From the NCBI GenBank assembly GCA_037893225.1, contig JAZGUH010000626.1, forward strand, positions 1,054,001 through 1,118,000: a stretch of DNA of 64,000 nucleotides, written 5' to 3'. This DNA comes from Hippasteria phrygiana (lineage: Eukaryota > Echinodermata > Asteroidea > Valvatida > Goniasteridae). The notes under the pieces were generated by a model. That model searched no databases. It was not told the DNA's origin and saw nothing but the letters and a program-made list of their open reading frames with translations. Position numbers and translations under genes: made by a program. Below, one piece after another: positions 25,473-39,347 of the stretch (within the stretch, counting starts at the first letter, position 1; each line of letters opens with the position of its first letter).

Positions 25473-25934
25473 GCAATTATGAATGAGTAAAGCAAGTCAT
25501 ACCCCAGGGAATTTGACATGCATGGAGCAATAAATAGACGGTAATATGTACACAGGTGTTGGCCGGAAAGAAAATAAACATTGCGAGGTTTGAATTTTCT
25601 CCACAAGTTTTAACTCTAAGAAGCCGCCGATGATTGCAACATGTAGCGCCAGATCTAAGCTATCCATACATGTCAAAATTACTGTATTTGGTTGATTTTT
25701 CATGCAATTAAGAATGAGTAAAGCAAGTGATACCCCAGGGAATTTGACAGGCATGGAGCAATAAATAGAAGGTAATATGCACACAGATGGTGGCAAGGAA
25801 GAAAATTAACATTGCGAGGTTTGAATTTTCTCCACAAGTGTTAACTCTAAGAACCCGCCGATAATTGCAACATGTAGCGCCAGATCTAAGCTATCCATAC
25901 ATGTCAAAATTACTGAATTTGGTTGATATTTCAT
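25473..25934. repeat. Two degenerate monomers at the domain III/IV boundary
   Basis: This G-A pair carries private changes not seen in other copies: GTTGATTTTT instead of GTTGATATTT (25,697), CAAGTGATACC (25,729) and AAAATTAAC (25,807). The preceding unit adds GCAAAATG (25,409). The A monomer here is the first in the window with AAGAACCCG. Confidence 0.8.
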
Positions 25935-26859
25935 GCAATTATGAATGAGTAAAGCAAGTCATACCCCAGGGAATTTGACAGGCATGGAGCAATAAATAGA
26001 AGGTAATATGCACACAGATGTTGGCCTGAAAGAAAATAAACATTGCGAGGTTTGAATTTTCTCCACAAGTTTTAACTCTAGGAAGCCGCCGATGATTGCA
26101 ACATGTAGCGCCAGATCTAAGCTATCCATACATGTCAAAATTACTGTATTTGGTTGATATTTCATGCAATTATGAATGAGTAAAGCAAGTCATACCCTAG
26201 GGAATTTGACAGGCATGGAGCAATAAATAGAAGGTAATATGCACACAGATGTTGGCCGGAAAGAAAATAAACATTGCGAGGTTTGAATTTTCTCCACAAG
26301 TTTTAACTCTAGGAAGCCGCCGATAATTGCAACATGTAGCGCCAGATCTAAGCTATCCATACATGTCAAAATTACTGTATTTGGTTTATATTTCATGCAA
26401 TTATGAATGAGTAAAGCAAGTCATACCCTAGGGAATTTGACAGGCATGGAGCAATAAATAGACGGTAATATGCACACAGATGTTGGCCTGAAAGAAAATA
26501 AACATTGCGAGGTTTGAATTTTCTCCACAAGTTTTAACTCTAAGAAGCCGCCGATAATTGCAACATGTAGCGCCAGATCTAAGCTATCCATACATGTCAA
26601 AATTACTGAATTTGGTTGATATTTCATGCAATTATGAATGAGTAAAGCAAGTCCATACCCCAGGGAATTTGACAGGCATGGAGCAATAAATAAGAGGTAA
26701 TCTGCACACAGATGGTGGCCGGGAAGAAAATAAACATTGCGAGGTTTGAATTTTCTCCACAAGTGTTAACTCTAAGAAGCCGCCGATAATTGCAACATGT
26801 AGCGCCAGATCTAAGCTATGCATACATGTCAAAATTACTGAATTTGGTTGATATTTCAT

Positions 26860-29800
26860 GCAATTATGAATGAGTAAAGCAAGTCATACCCTAGGGAATT
26901 TGACAGGCATGGAGCAATAAATCGAAGGTAATATGCACACAGATGTTGGCCGGAAAGAAAATAAACATTGCGAGGTTTGAATTTTCTCCACAAGTTTTAA
27001 CTCTAGGAAGCCGCCGATGATTGCAACATGTAGCGCCAGATCTAAGCTATCCATACATGTCAAAATTACTGTATTTGGTTTATATTTCATGCAATTATGA
27101 ATGAGTAAAGCAAGTCATACCCTAGGGAATTTGACAGGCATGGAGCAATAAATAGAAGGCAATATGCACACAGATGTTGGCCGGAAAGAAAATAAACATT
27201 GCGAGGTTTGAATTTTCTCCACTAGTTTTAACTCTAAGAAGCCGCCGATACTTGCAACATGTAGCGCCAGATCTAAGCTATCCATACATGTCAAAATTAC
27301 TGAATTTGGTTGATATTTCATGCAATTATGAATGAGTAAAGCAAGTCCATACCCCAGGGAATTTGACATGCATGGAGCAATAAATAGACGGTAACATGTA
27401 CACAGATGTTGGCCGGAAAGAAAATAAACATTGCGAGGTTTGAATTTTCTCCACAAGTTTTAACTCTAGGAAGCCGCCGATGATTGCAACATGTAGCGCC
27501 AGATCTAAGCTATCCATACATGTCAAAATTACTGTATTTGGTTGATATTTCATGCAATTATGAATGAGTAAAGCAAGTCCATACCCCAGGGAATTTGACA
27601 TGCATGGAGCAATAAATAGACGGTAACATGTACACAGATGTTGGCCGGAAAGAAAATAAACATTGCGAGGTTTGAATTTTCTCCACAAGTTTTAACTCTA
27701 GGAAGCCGCCGATGATTGCAACATGTAGCGCCAGATCTAAGATATCCATACATGTCAAAATTACTGTATTTGGTTGATATTTCATGCAATTATGAATGAG
27801 TAAAGCAAGTCATACCCCAGGGAATTTGACATGCATGGAGCAATAAATAGACGGTAATATGTACACAGGTGTTGGCCGGAAAGAAAATAAACATTGCGAG
27901 GTTTGAATTTTCTCCACAAGTTTTAACTCTAAGAAGCCGCCGATGATTGCAACATGTAGCGCCAGATCTAAGCTATCCATACATGTCAAAATTACTGTAT
28001 TTGGTTGATATTTCATGCAATTAAGAATGAGTAAAGCAAGTCATACCCCAGGGAATTTGACAGGCATGGAGCAATAAATAGAAGGTAATATGCACACAGA
28101 TGGTGGCAAGGAAGAAAATAAACATTGCGAGGTTTGAATTTTCTCCACAAGTGTTAACTCTAAGAACCCGCCGATAATTGCAACATGTAGCGCCAGATCT
28201 AAGCTATCCATACATGTCAAAATTACTGAATTTGGTTGATATTTCATGCAATTATGAATGAGTAAAGCAAGTCATACCCCAGGGAATTTGACAGGCATGG
28301 AGCAATAAATAGACGGTAACATGTACACAGATGTTGGCCGGAAAGAAAATAAACATTGCGAGGTTTGAATTTTCTCCACAAGTTTTAACTCTAGGAAGCC
28401 GCCGATGATTGCAACATGTAGCGCCAGATCTAAGCTATCCATACATGTCAAAATTACTGTATTTGGTTGATATTTCATGCAATTAAGAATGAGTAAAGCA
28501 AGTCATACCCCAGGGAATTTGACAGGCATGGAGCAATAAATAGAAGGTAATATGCACACAGATGGTGGCAAGGAAGAAAATAAACATTGCGAGGTTTGAA
28601 TTTTCTCCACAAGTGTTAACTCTAAGAACCCGCCGATAATTGCAACATGTAGCGCCAGATCTAAGCTATCCATACATGTCAAAATTACTGAATTTGGTTG
28701 ATATTGCATGCAATTATGAATGAGTAAAGCAAGTCATACCCCAGGGAATTTGACAGGCATGGAGCAATAAATAAGAGGTAATCTGCACACAGATGGTGGC
28801 CGGGAAGAAAATAAACATTGCGAGGTTTGAATTTTCTCCACAAGTGTTAACTCTAAGAAGCCGCCGATAATTGCAACATGTAGCGCCAGATCTAAGCTAT
28901 GCATACATGTCAAAATTACTGAATTTGGTTGATATTTCATGCAATTATGAATGAGTAAAGCAAGTCATACCCTAGGGAATTTGACAGGCATGGAGCAATA
29001 AATCGAAGGTAATATGCACACAGATGTTGGCCGGAAAGAAAATAAACATTGCGAGGTTTGAATTTTCTCCACAAGTTTTAACTCTAGGAAGCCGCCGATG
29101 ATTGCAACATGTAGCGCCAGATCTAAGCTATCCATACATGTCAAAATTACTGTATTTGGTTTATATTTCATGCAATTATGAATGAGTAAAGCAAGTCATA
29201 CCCTAGGGAATTTGACAGGCATGGAGCAATAAATAGAAGGTAATATGCACACAGATGTTGGCCGGAAAGAAAATAAACATTGCGAGGTTTGAATTTTCTC
29301 CACTAGTTTTAACTCTAAGAAGCCGCCGATAATTGCAACATGTAGCGCCAGATCTAAGCTATGCATACATGTCAAAATTACTGAATTTGGTTGATATTTC
29401 ATGCAATTATGAATAAGTAAAGCAAGTCATACCCAAGGGAATTTGACAGGCATGGAGCAATAAATCGAAGGTAATATGCACACAGATGTTGGCCGGAAAG
29501 AAAATAAACATTGCGAGGTTTGAATTTTCTCCACAAGTTTTAACTCTAGGAAGCCGCCGATGATTGCAACATGTAGCGCCAGATCTAAGCTATCCATACA
29601 TGTCAAAATTACTGTATTTGGTTTATATTTCATGCAATTATGAATGAGTAAAGCAAGTCATACCCTAGGGAATTTGACAGGCATGGAGCAATAAATAGAA
29701 GGTAATATGCACACAGATGTTGGCCGGAAAGAAAATAAACATTGCGAGGTTTGAATTTTCTCCACTAGTTTTAACTCTAAGAAGCCGCCGATAATTGCAA

Positions 29801-32409
29801 CATGTAGCGCCAGATCTAAGCTATCCATACATGTCAAAATTACTGAATTTGGTTGATATTTCATGCAATTATGAATGAGTAAAGCAAGTCCATACCCCAG
29901 GGAATTTGACATGCATGGAACAATAAATAGACGGTAACATGTACACAGATGTTGGCCGGAAAGAAAATAAACATTGGGAGGTTTGAATTTTCTCCACAAG
30001 TTTTAACTCTAGGAAGCCGCCGATGATTGCAACATGTAGCGCCAGATCTAAGCTATCCATACATGTCAAAATTACTGTATTTGGTTGATATTTCATGCAA
30101 TTATGAATGAGTAAAGCAAGTCCATACCCCAGGGAATTTGACATGCATGGAGCAATAAATAGACGGTTACATGTACACAGATGTTGGCCGGAAAGAAAAT
30201 AAACATTGCGAGGTTTGAATTTTCTCCACAAGTTTTAACTCTAGGAAGCCGCCGATGATTGCAACATGTAGCGCCAGATCTAAGATATCCATACATGTCA
30301 AAATTACTGTATTTGGTTGATATTTCATGCAATTATGAATGAGTAAAGCAAGTCATACCCCAGGGAATTTGACATGCATGGAGCAATAAATAGACGGTAA
30401 TATGTACACAGGTGTTGGCCGGAAAGAAAATAAACATTGCGAGGTTTGAATTTTCTCCACAAGTTTTAACTCTAAGAAGCCGCCGATGATTGCAACATGT
30501 AGCGCCAGATCTAAGCTATCCATACATGTCAAAATTACTGTATTTGGTTGATATTTCATGCAATTAAGAATGAGTAAAGCAAGTCATACCCCAGGGAATT
30601 TGACAGGCATGGAGCAATAAATAGAAGGTAATATGCACACAGATGGTGGCAAGGAAGAAAATAAACATTGCGAGGTTTGAATTTTCTCCACAAGTGTTAA
30701 CTCTAAGAACCCGCCGATAATTGCAACATGTAGCGCCAGATCTAAGCTATCCATACATGTCAAAATTACTGAATTTGGTTGATATTTCATGCAATTATGA
30801 ATGAGTAAAGCAAGTCATACCCCAGGGAATTTGACAGGCATGGAGCAATAAATAGAAGGTAATATGCACACAGATGTTGGCCGGAAAGAAAATAAACATT
30901 GCGAGGTTTGAATTTTCTCCACAAGTTTTAACTCTAGGAAGCCGCCGATGATTGCAACATGTAGCGCCAGATCTAAGCTATCCATACATGTCAAAATTAC
31001 TGAATTTGGTTGATATTTCATGCAATTATGAATGAGTAAAGCAAGTCCATACCCCAGGGAATTTGACAGGCATGGAGCAATAAATAAGAGGTAATCTGCA
31101 CACAGATGGTGGCCGGGAAGAAAATAAACATTGCGAGGTTTGAATTTTCTCCACAAGTGTTAACTCTAAGAAGCCGCCGATAATTGCAACATGTAGCGCC
31201 AGATCTAAGCTATGCATACATGTCAAAATTACTGAATTTGGTTGATATTTCATGCAATTATGAATGAGTAAAGCAAGTCATACCCTAGGGAATTTGACAG
31301 GCATGGAGCAATAAATCGAAGGTAATATGTACACAGATGTTGGCCGGAAAGAAAATAAACATTGCGAGGTTTGAATTTTCTCCACAAGTTTTAACTCTAG
31401 GAAGCCGCCGATGATTGCAACATGTAGCGCCAGATCTAAGCTATCCATACATGTCAAAATTACTGTATTTGGTTGATATTTCATGCAATTATGAATGAGT
31501 AAAGCAAGTCCATACCCCAGGGAATTTGACATGCATGGAGCAATAAATAGACGGTAACATGTACACAGATGTTGGCCGGAAAGAAAATAAACATTGCGAG
31601 GTTTGAATTTTCTCCACAAGTTTTAACTCTAGGAAGCCGCCGATGATTGCAACATGTAGCGCCAGATCTAAGATATCCATACATGTCAAAATTACTGTAT
31701 TTGGTTGATATTTCATGCAATTATGAATGAGTAAAGCAAGTCATACCCCAGGGAATTTGACATGCATGGAGCAATAAATAGACGGTAATATGTACACAGG
31801 TGTTGACCGGAAAGAAAATAAACATTGCGAGGTTTGAATTTTCTCCACAAGTTTTAACTCTAAGAAGCCGCCGATGATTGCAACATGTAGCGCCAGATCT
31901 AAGCTATCCATACATGTCAAAATTACTGTATTTGGTTGATATTTCATGCAATTAAGAATGAGTAAAGCAAGTCATACCCCAGGGAATTTGACAGGCATGG
32001 AGCAATAAATAGAAGGTAATATGCACACAGATGGTGGCAAGGAAGAAAATAAACATTGCGAGGTTTGAATTTTCTCCACAAGTGTTAACTCTAAGAACCC
32101 GCCGATAATTGCAACATGTAGCGCCAGATCTAAGCTATCCATACATGTCAAAATTACTGAATTTGGTTGATATTTCATGCAATTATGAATGAGTAAAGCA
32201 AGTCATACCACAGGGAATTTGACAGGCATGGAGCAATAAATAGAAGGTAATATGCACACAGATGTTGGCCGGAAAGAAAATAAACATTGCGAGGTTTGAA
32301 TTTTCTCCACAAGTTTTAACTCTAGGAAGCCGCCGATGATTGCAACATGTAGCGCCAGATCTAAGCTATCCATACATGTCAAAATTACTGTATTTGGTTG
32401 ATATTTCAT
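26860..32409. repeat. Tandem duplication of 5,550 bp (24 monomers), copy 1
   Basis: Twenty-four monomers from an I-type unit to the first CCACAGG V unit. Rare states repeat at exactly +5,550: GAAGGCAATATG (27,151 region), GATACTTGC (27,241 region), GATATTGCATG (28,700 region), GAATAAGTAA plus ACCCAAGGG (29,411-29,440), GGAACAATAA and ATTGGGAGG (29,910-29,980), GGTTACATG (30,160 region) and TTGACCGG (31,800 region). I found no mismatch at the positions I checked. Confidence 0.92.
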
Positions 32410-35400
32410 GCAATTATGAATGAGTAAAGCAAGTCATACCCTAGGGAATTTGACAGGCATGGAGCAATAAATCGAAGGTAATATGCACACAGATGTTGGC
32501 CGGAAAGAAAATAAACATTGCGAGGTTTGAATTTTCTCCACAAGTTTTAACTCTAGGAAGCCGCCGATGATTGCAACATGTAGCGCCAGATCTAAGCTAT
32601 CCATACATGTCAAAATTACTGTATTTGGTTTATATTTCATGCAATTATGAATGAGTAAAGCAAGTCATACCCTAGGGAATTTGACAGGCATGGAGCAATA
32701 AATAGAAGGCAATATGCACACAGATGTTGGCCGGAAAGAAAATAAACATTGCGAGGTTTGAATTTTCTCCACTAGTTTTAACTCTAAGAAGCCGCCGATA
32801 CTTGCAACATGTAGCGCCAGATCTAAGCTATCCATACATGTCAAAATTACTGAATTTGGTTGATATTTCATGCAATTATGAATGAGTAAAGCAAGTCCAT
32901 ACCCCAGGGAATTTGACATGCATGGAGCAATAAATAGACGGTAACATGTACACAGATGTTGGCCGGAAAGAAAATAAACATTGCGAGGTTTGAATTTTCT
33001 CCACAAGTTTTAACTCTAGGAAGCCGCCGATGATTGCAACATGTAGCGCCAGATCTAAGCTATCCATACATGTCAAAATTACTGTATTTGGTTGATATTT
33101 CATGCAATTATGAATGAGTAAAGCAAGTCCATACCCCAGGGAATTTGACATGCATGGAGCAATAAATAGACGGTAACATGTACACAGATGTTGGCCGGAA
33201 AGAAAATAAACATTGCGAGGTTTGAATTTTCTCCACAAGTTTTAACTCTAGGAAGCCGCCGATGATTGCAACATGTAGCGCCAGATCTAAGATATCCATA
33301 CATGTCAAAATTACTGTATTTGGTTGATATTTCATGCAATTATGAATGAGTAAAGCAAGTCATACCCCAGGGAATTTGACATGCATGGAGCAATAAATAG
33401 ACGGTAATATGTACACAGGTGTTGGCCGGAAAGAAAATAAACATTGCGAGGTTTGAATTTTCTCCACAAGTTTTAACTCTAAGAAGCCGCCGATGATTGC
33501 AACATGTAGCGCCAGATCTAAGCTATCCATACATGTCAAAATTACTGTATTTGGTTGATATTTCATGCAATTAAGAATGAGTAAAGCAAGTCATACCCCA
33601 GGGAATTTGACAGGCATGGAGCAATAAATAGAAGGTAATATGCACACAGATGGTGGCAAGGAAGAAAATAAACATTGCGAGGTTTGAATTTTCTCCACAA
33701 GTGTTAACTCTAAGAACCCGCCGATAATTGCAACATGTAGCGCCAGATCTAAGCTATCCATACATGTCAAAATTACTGAATTTGGTTGATATTTCATGCA
33801 ATTATGAATGAGTAAAGCAAGTCATACCCCAGGGAATTTGACAGGCATGGAGCAATAAATAGACGGTAACATGTACACAGATGTTGGCCGGAAAGAAAAT
33901 AAACATTGCGAGGTTTGAATTTTCTCCACAAGTTTTAACTCTAGGAAGCCGCCGATGATTGCAACATGTAGCGCCAGATCTAAGCTATCCATACATGTCA
34001 AAATTACTGTATTTGGTTGATATTTCATGCAATTAAGAATGAGTAAAGCAAGTCATACCCCAGGGAATTTGACAGGCATGGAGCAATAAATAGAAGGTAA
34101 TATGCACACAGATGGTGGCAAGGAAGAAAATAAACATTGCGAGGTTTGAATTTTCTCCACAAGTGTTAACTCTAAGAACCCGCCGATAATTGCAACATGT
34201 AGCGCCAGATCTAAGCTATCCATACATGTCAAAATTACTGAATTTGGTTGATATTGCATGCAATTATGAATGAGTAAAGCAAGTCATACCCCAGGGAATT
34301 TGACAGGCATGGAGCAATAAATAAGAGGTAATCTGCACACAGATGGTGGCCGGGAAGAAAATAAACATTGCGAGGTTTGAATTTTCTCCACAAGTGTTAA
34401 CTCTAAGAAGCCGCCGATAATTGCAACATGTAGCGCCAGATCTAAGCTATGCATACATGTCAAAATTACTGAATTTGGTTGATATTTCATGCAATTATGA
34501 ATGAGTAAAGCAAGTCATACCCTAGGGAATTTGACAGGCATGGAGCAATAAATCGAAGGTAATATGCACACAGATGTTGGCCGGAAAGAAAATAAACATT
34601 GCGAGGTTTGAATTTTCTCCACAAGTTTTAACTCTAGGAAGCCGCCGATGATTGCAACATGTAGCGCCAGATCTAAGCTATCCATACATGTCAAAATTAC
34701 TGTATTTGGTTTATATTTCATGCAATTATGAATGAGTAAAGCAAGTCATACCCTAGGGAATTTGACAGGCATGGAGCAATAAATAGAAGGTAATATGCAC
34801 ACAGATGTTGGCCGGAAAGAAAATAAACATTGCGAGGTTTGAATTTTCTCCACTAGTTTTAACTCTAAGAAGCCGCCGATAATTGCAACATGTAGCGCCA
34901 GATCTAAGCTATGCATACATGTCAAAATTACTGAATTTGGTTGATATTTCATGCAATTATGAATAAGTAAAGCAAGTCATACCCAAGGGAATTTGACAGG
35001 CATGGAGCAATAAATCGAAGGTAATATGCACACAGATGTTGGCCGGAAAGAAAATAAACATTGCGAGGTTTGAATTTTCTCCACAAGTTTTAACTCTAGG
35101 AAGCCGCCGATGATTGCAACATGTAGCGCCAGATCTAAGCTATCCATACATGTCAAAATTACTGTATTTGGTTTATATTTCATGCAATTATGAATGAGTA
35201 AAGCAAGTCATACCCTAGGGAATTTGACAGGCATGGAGCAATAAATAGAAGGTAATATGCACACAGATGTTGGCCGGAAAGAAAATAAACATTGCGAGGT
35301 TTGAATTTTCTCCACTAGTTTTAACTCTAAGAAGCCGCCGATAATTGCAACATGTAGCGCCAGATCTAAGCTATCCATACATGTCAAAATTACTGAATTT

Positions 35401-37959
35401 GGTTGATATTTCATGCAATTATGAATGAGTAAAGCAAGTCCATACCCCAGGGAATTTGACATGCATGGAACAATAAATAGACGGTAACATGTACACAGAT
35501 GTTGGCCGGAAAGAAAATAAACATTGGGAGGTTTGAATTTTCTCCACAAGTTTTAACTCTAGGAAGCCGCCGATGATTGCAACATGTAGCGCCAGATCTA
35601 AGCTATCCATACATGTCAAAATTACTGTATTTGGTTGATATTTCATGCAATTATGAATGAGTAAAGCAAGTCCATACCCCAGGGAATTTGACATGCATGG
35701 AGCAATAAATAGACGGTTACATGTACACAGATGTTGGCCGGAAAGAAAATAAACATTGCGAGGTTTGAATTTTCTCCACAAGTTTTAACTCTAGGAAGCC
35801 GCCGATGATTGCAACATGTAGCGCCAGATCTAAGATATCCATACATGTCAAAATTACTGTATTTGGTTGATATTTCATGCAATTATGAATGAGTAAAGCA
35901 AGTCATACCCCAGGGAATTTGACATGCATGGAGCAATAAATAGACGGTAATATGTACACAGGTGTTGGCCGGAAAGAAAATAAACATTGCGAGGTTTGAA
36001 TTTTCTCCACAAGTTTTAACTCTAAGAAGCCGCCGATGATTGCAACATGTAGCGCCAGATCTAAGCTATCCATACATGTCAAAATTACTGTATTTGGTTG
36101 ATATTTCATGCAATTAAGAATGAGTAAAGCAAGTCATACCCCAGGGAATTTGACAGGCATGGAGCAATAAATAGAAGGTAATATGCACACAGATGGTGGC
36201 AAGGAAGAAAATAAACATTGCGAGGTTTGAATTTTCTCCACAAGTGTTAACTCTAAGAACCCGCCGATAATTGCAACATGTAGCGCCAGATCTAAGCTAT
36301 CCATACATGTCAAAATTACTGAATTTGGTTGATATTTCATGCAATTATGAATGAGTAAAGCAAGTCATACCCCAGGGAATTTGACAGGCATGGAGCAATA
36401 AATAGAAGGTAATATGCACACAGATGTTGGCCGGAAAGAAAATAAACATTGCGAGGTTTGAATTTTCTCCACAAGTTTTAACTCTAGGAAGCCGCCGATG
36501 ATTGCAACATGTAGCGCCAGATCTAAGCTATCCATACATGTCAAAATTACTGAATTTGGTTGATATTTCATGCAATTATGAATGAGTAAAGCAAGTCCAT
36601 ACCCCAGGGAATTTGACAGGCATGGAGCAATAAATAAGAGGTAATCTGCACACAGATGGTGGCCGGGAAGAAAATAAACATTGCGAGGTTTGAATTTTCT
36701 CCACAAGTGTTAACTCTAAGAAGCCGCCGATAATTGCAACATGTAGCGCCAGATCTAAGCTATGCATACATGTCAAAATTACTGAATTTGGTTGATATTT
36801 CATGCAATTATGAATGAGTAAAGCAAGTCATACCCTAGGGAATTTGACAGGCATGGAGCAATAAATCGAAGGTAATATGTACACAGATGTTGGCCGGAAA
36901 GAAAATAAACATTGCGAGGTTTGAATTTTCTCCACAAGTTTTAACTCTAGGAAGCCGCCGATGATTGCAACATGTAGCGCCAGATCTAAGCTATCCATAC
37001 ATGTCAAAATTACTGTATTTGGTTGATATTTCATGCAATTATGAATGAGTAAAGCAAGTCCATACCCCAGGGAATTTGACATGCATGGAGCAATAAATAG
37101 ACGGTAACATGTACACAGATGTTGGCCGGAAAGAAAATAAACATTGCGAGGTTTGAATTTTCTCCACAAGTTTTAACTCTAGGAAGCCGCCGATGATTGC
37201 AACATGTAGCGCCAGATCTAAGATATCCATACATGTCAAAATTACTGTATTTGGTTGATATTTCATGCAATTATGAATGAGTAAAGCAAGTCATACCCCA
37301 GGGAATTTGACATGCATGGAGCAATAAATAGACGGTAATATGTACACAGGTGTTGACCGGAAAGAAAATAAACATTGCGAGGTTTGAATTTTCTCCACAA
37401 GTTTTAACTCTAAGAAGCCGCCGATGATTGCAACATGTAGCGCCAGATCTAAGCTATCCATACATGTCAAAATTACTGTATTTGGTTGATATTTCATGCA
37501 ATTAAGAATGAGTAAAGCAAGTCATACCCCAGGGAATTTGACAGGCATGGAGCAATAAATAGAAGGTAATATGCACACAGATGGTGGCAAGGAAGAAAAT
37601 AAACATTGCGAGGTTTGAATTTTCTCCACAAGTGTTAACTCTAAGAACCCGCCGATAATTGCAACATGTAGCGCCAGATCTAAGCTATCCATACATGTCA
37701 AAATTACTGAATTTGGTTGATATTTCATGCAATTATGAATGAGTAAAGCAAGTCATACCACAGGGAATTTGACAGGCATGGAGCAATAAATAGAAGGTAA
37801 TATGCACACAGATGTTGGCCGGAAAGAAAATAAACATTGCGAGGTTTGAATTTTCTCCACAAGTTTTAACTCTAGGAAGCCGCCGATGATTGCAACATGT
37901 AGCGCCAGATCTAAGCTATCCATACATGTCAAAATTACTGTATTTGGTTGATATTTCAT
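32410..37959. repeat. Tandem duplication of 5,550 bp (24 monomers), copy 2
   Basis: Same 24-monomer order and private changes as copy 1. Upstream of copy 1 is an R unit (26,628-26,859). Upstream of copy 2 is the V unit that ends copy 1, as a tandem joint requires. Confidence 0.92.
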
Positions 37960-39347
37960 GCAATTATGAATGAGTAAAGCAAGTCATACCCTAGGGAATT
38001 TGACAGGCATGGAGCAATAAATAGAAGGTGATATGCACACAGATGTTGGCCGGAAAGAAAATAAACATTGCGAGGTTTGAATTTTCTCCACAAGTTTTAA
38101 CTCTAGGAAGCCGCCGATAATTGCAACATGTAGCGCCAGATCTAAGCTATCCATACATGTCAAAATTACTGAATTTGGTTGATATTTCATGCAATTATGA
38201 ATGAGTAAAGCAAGTCCATACCCCAGGGAATTTGACAGGCATGGAGCAATAAATAAGAGGTAATCTGCACACTGATGGTGGCCGGGAAGAAAATAAACAT
38301 TGCGAGGTTTGAATTTTCTCCACAAGTGTTAACTCTAAGAAGCCGCCGATAATTGCAACATGTAGCGCCAGATCTAAGCTATGCATACATGTCAAAATTA
38401 CTGAATTTGGTTGATATTTCATGCAATTATGAATGAGTAAAGCAAGTCATACCCTAGGGAATTTGACAGGCATGGAGCAATAAATCGAAGGTAATATGCA
38501 CACAGATGTTGGCCGGAAAGAAAATAAACATTGCGAGGTTTGAATTTTCTCCACAAGTTTTAACTCTAGGAAGCCGCCGATGATTGCAACATGTAGCGCC
38601 AGATCTAAGCTATCCATACATGTCAAAATTACTGTATTTGGTTGATATTTCATGCAATTATGAATGAGTAAAGCAAGTCCATACCCCAGGGAATTTGACA
38701 GGCATGGAGCAATAAATAGACGGTAATATGTACACAGGTGTTGACCGGAAAGAAAATAAACATTGCGAGGTTTGAATTTTCTCCACAAGTTTTAACTCTA
38801 AGAAGCCGCCGATGATTGCAACATGTAGCGCCAGATCTAAGCTATCCATACATGTCAAAATTACTGTATTTGGTTGATATTTCATGCAATTAAGAATGAG
38901 TAAAGCAAGTCATACCCCAGGGAATTTGACAGGCATGGAGCAATAAATAGAAGGTAATATGCACACAGATGGTGGCAAGGAAGAAAATAAACATTGCGAG
39001 GTTTGAATTTTCTCCACAAGTTTTAACTCTAGGAAGCCGCCGATGATTGCAACATGTAGCGCCAGATCTAAGATATCCATACATGTCAAAATTACTGTAT
39101 TTGGTTGATATTTCATGCAATTATGAATGAGTAAAGCAAGTCATACCCCAGGGAATTTGACATGCATGGAGCAATAAATAGACGGTAATATGTACACAGG
39201 TGTTGACCGGAAAGAAAATAAACATTGCGAGGTTTGAATTTTCTCCACAAGTTTTAACTCTAAGAAGCCGCCGATGATTGCAACATGTAGCGCCAGATCT
39301 AAGCTATCCATACATGTCAAAATTACTGTATTTGGTTGATATTTCAT
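36341..39347. repeat. Tandem duplication of 3,007 bp (13 monomers), copy 1
   Basis: Order V*-R-I-F-G-A-V-S-R-I-P-A/F-G, where V* is a V unit ending in CTGAATTTGG. Its first seven monomers belong to the second 5,550-bp copy, so this duplication is younger than, or nested on, that one. It contains the first TGATATG S unit and the first CACTGATGG R unit. Confidence 0.9.
38886..39116. repeat. A/F hybrid monomer
   Basis: The left half is A (TTAAGAATG, GGTGGCAAGG). The right half is E/F (AAGTTTTAAC, CTAGGAAG, GATGATT, AGATATCC). It is followed by G, so the exchange joined A to the unit that normally precedes G. The same hybrid is at 41,893-42,123 and 49,059-49,289. Confidence 0.85.

Larger units (their letters stand above)
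17146..25703. repeat. Array domain III: mixed order, with a 1,620-bp duplication
   Basis: Thirty-seven monomers in which the A-B-...-G order is broken up by K, H, R and extra F units. A pair made of an H-like unit with CATACGTGTC and a following 232-bp F unit occurs three times (17,146-17,608, 19,226-19,688 and 23,853-24,315). CATGTCAATATTACTG occurs at about 18,500, 19,660, 21,280 and 24,290. A monomers here still have AAGAAGCCG, unlike those of domain IV onward. Confidence 0.8.
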
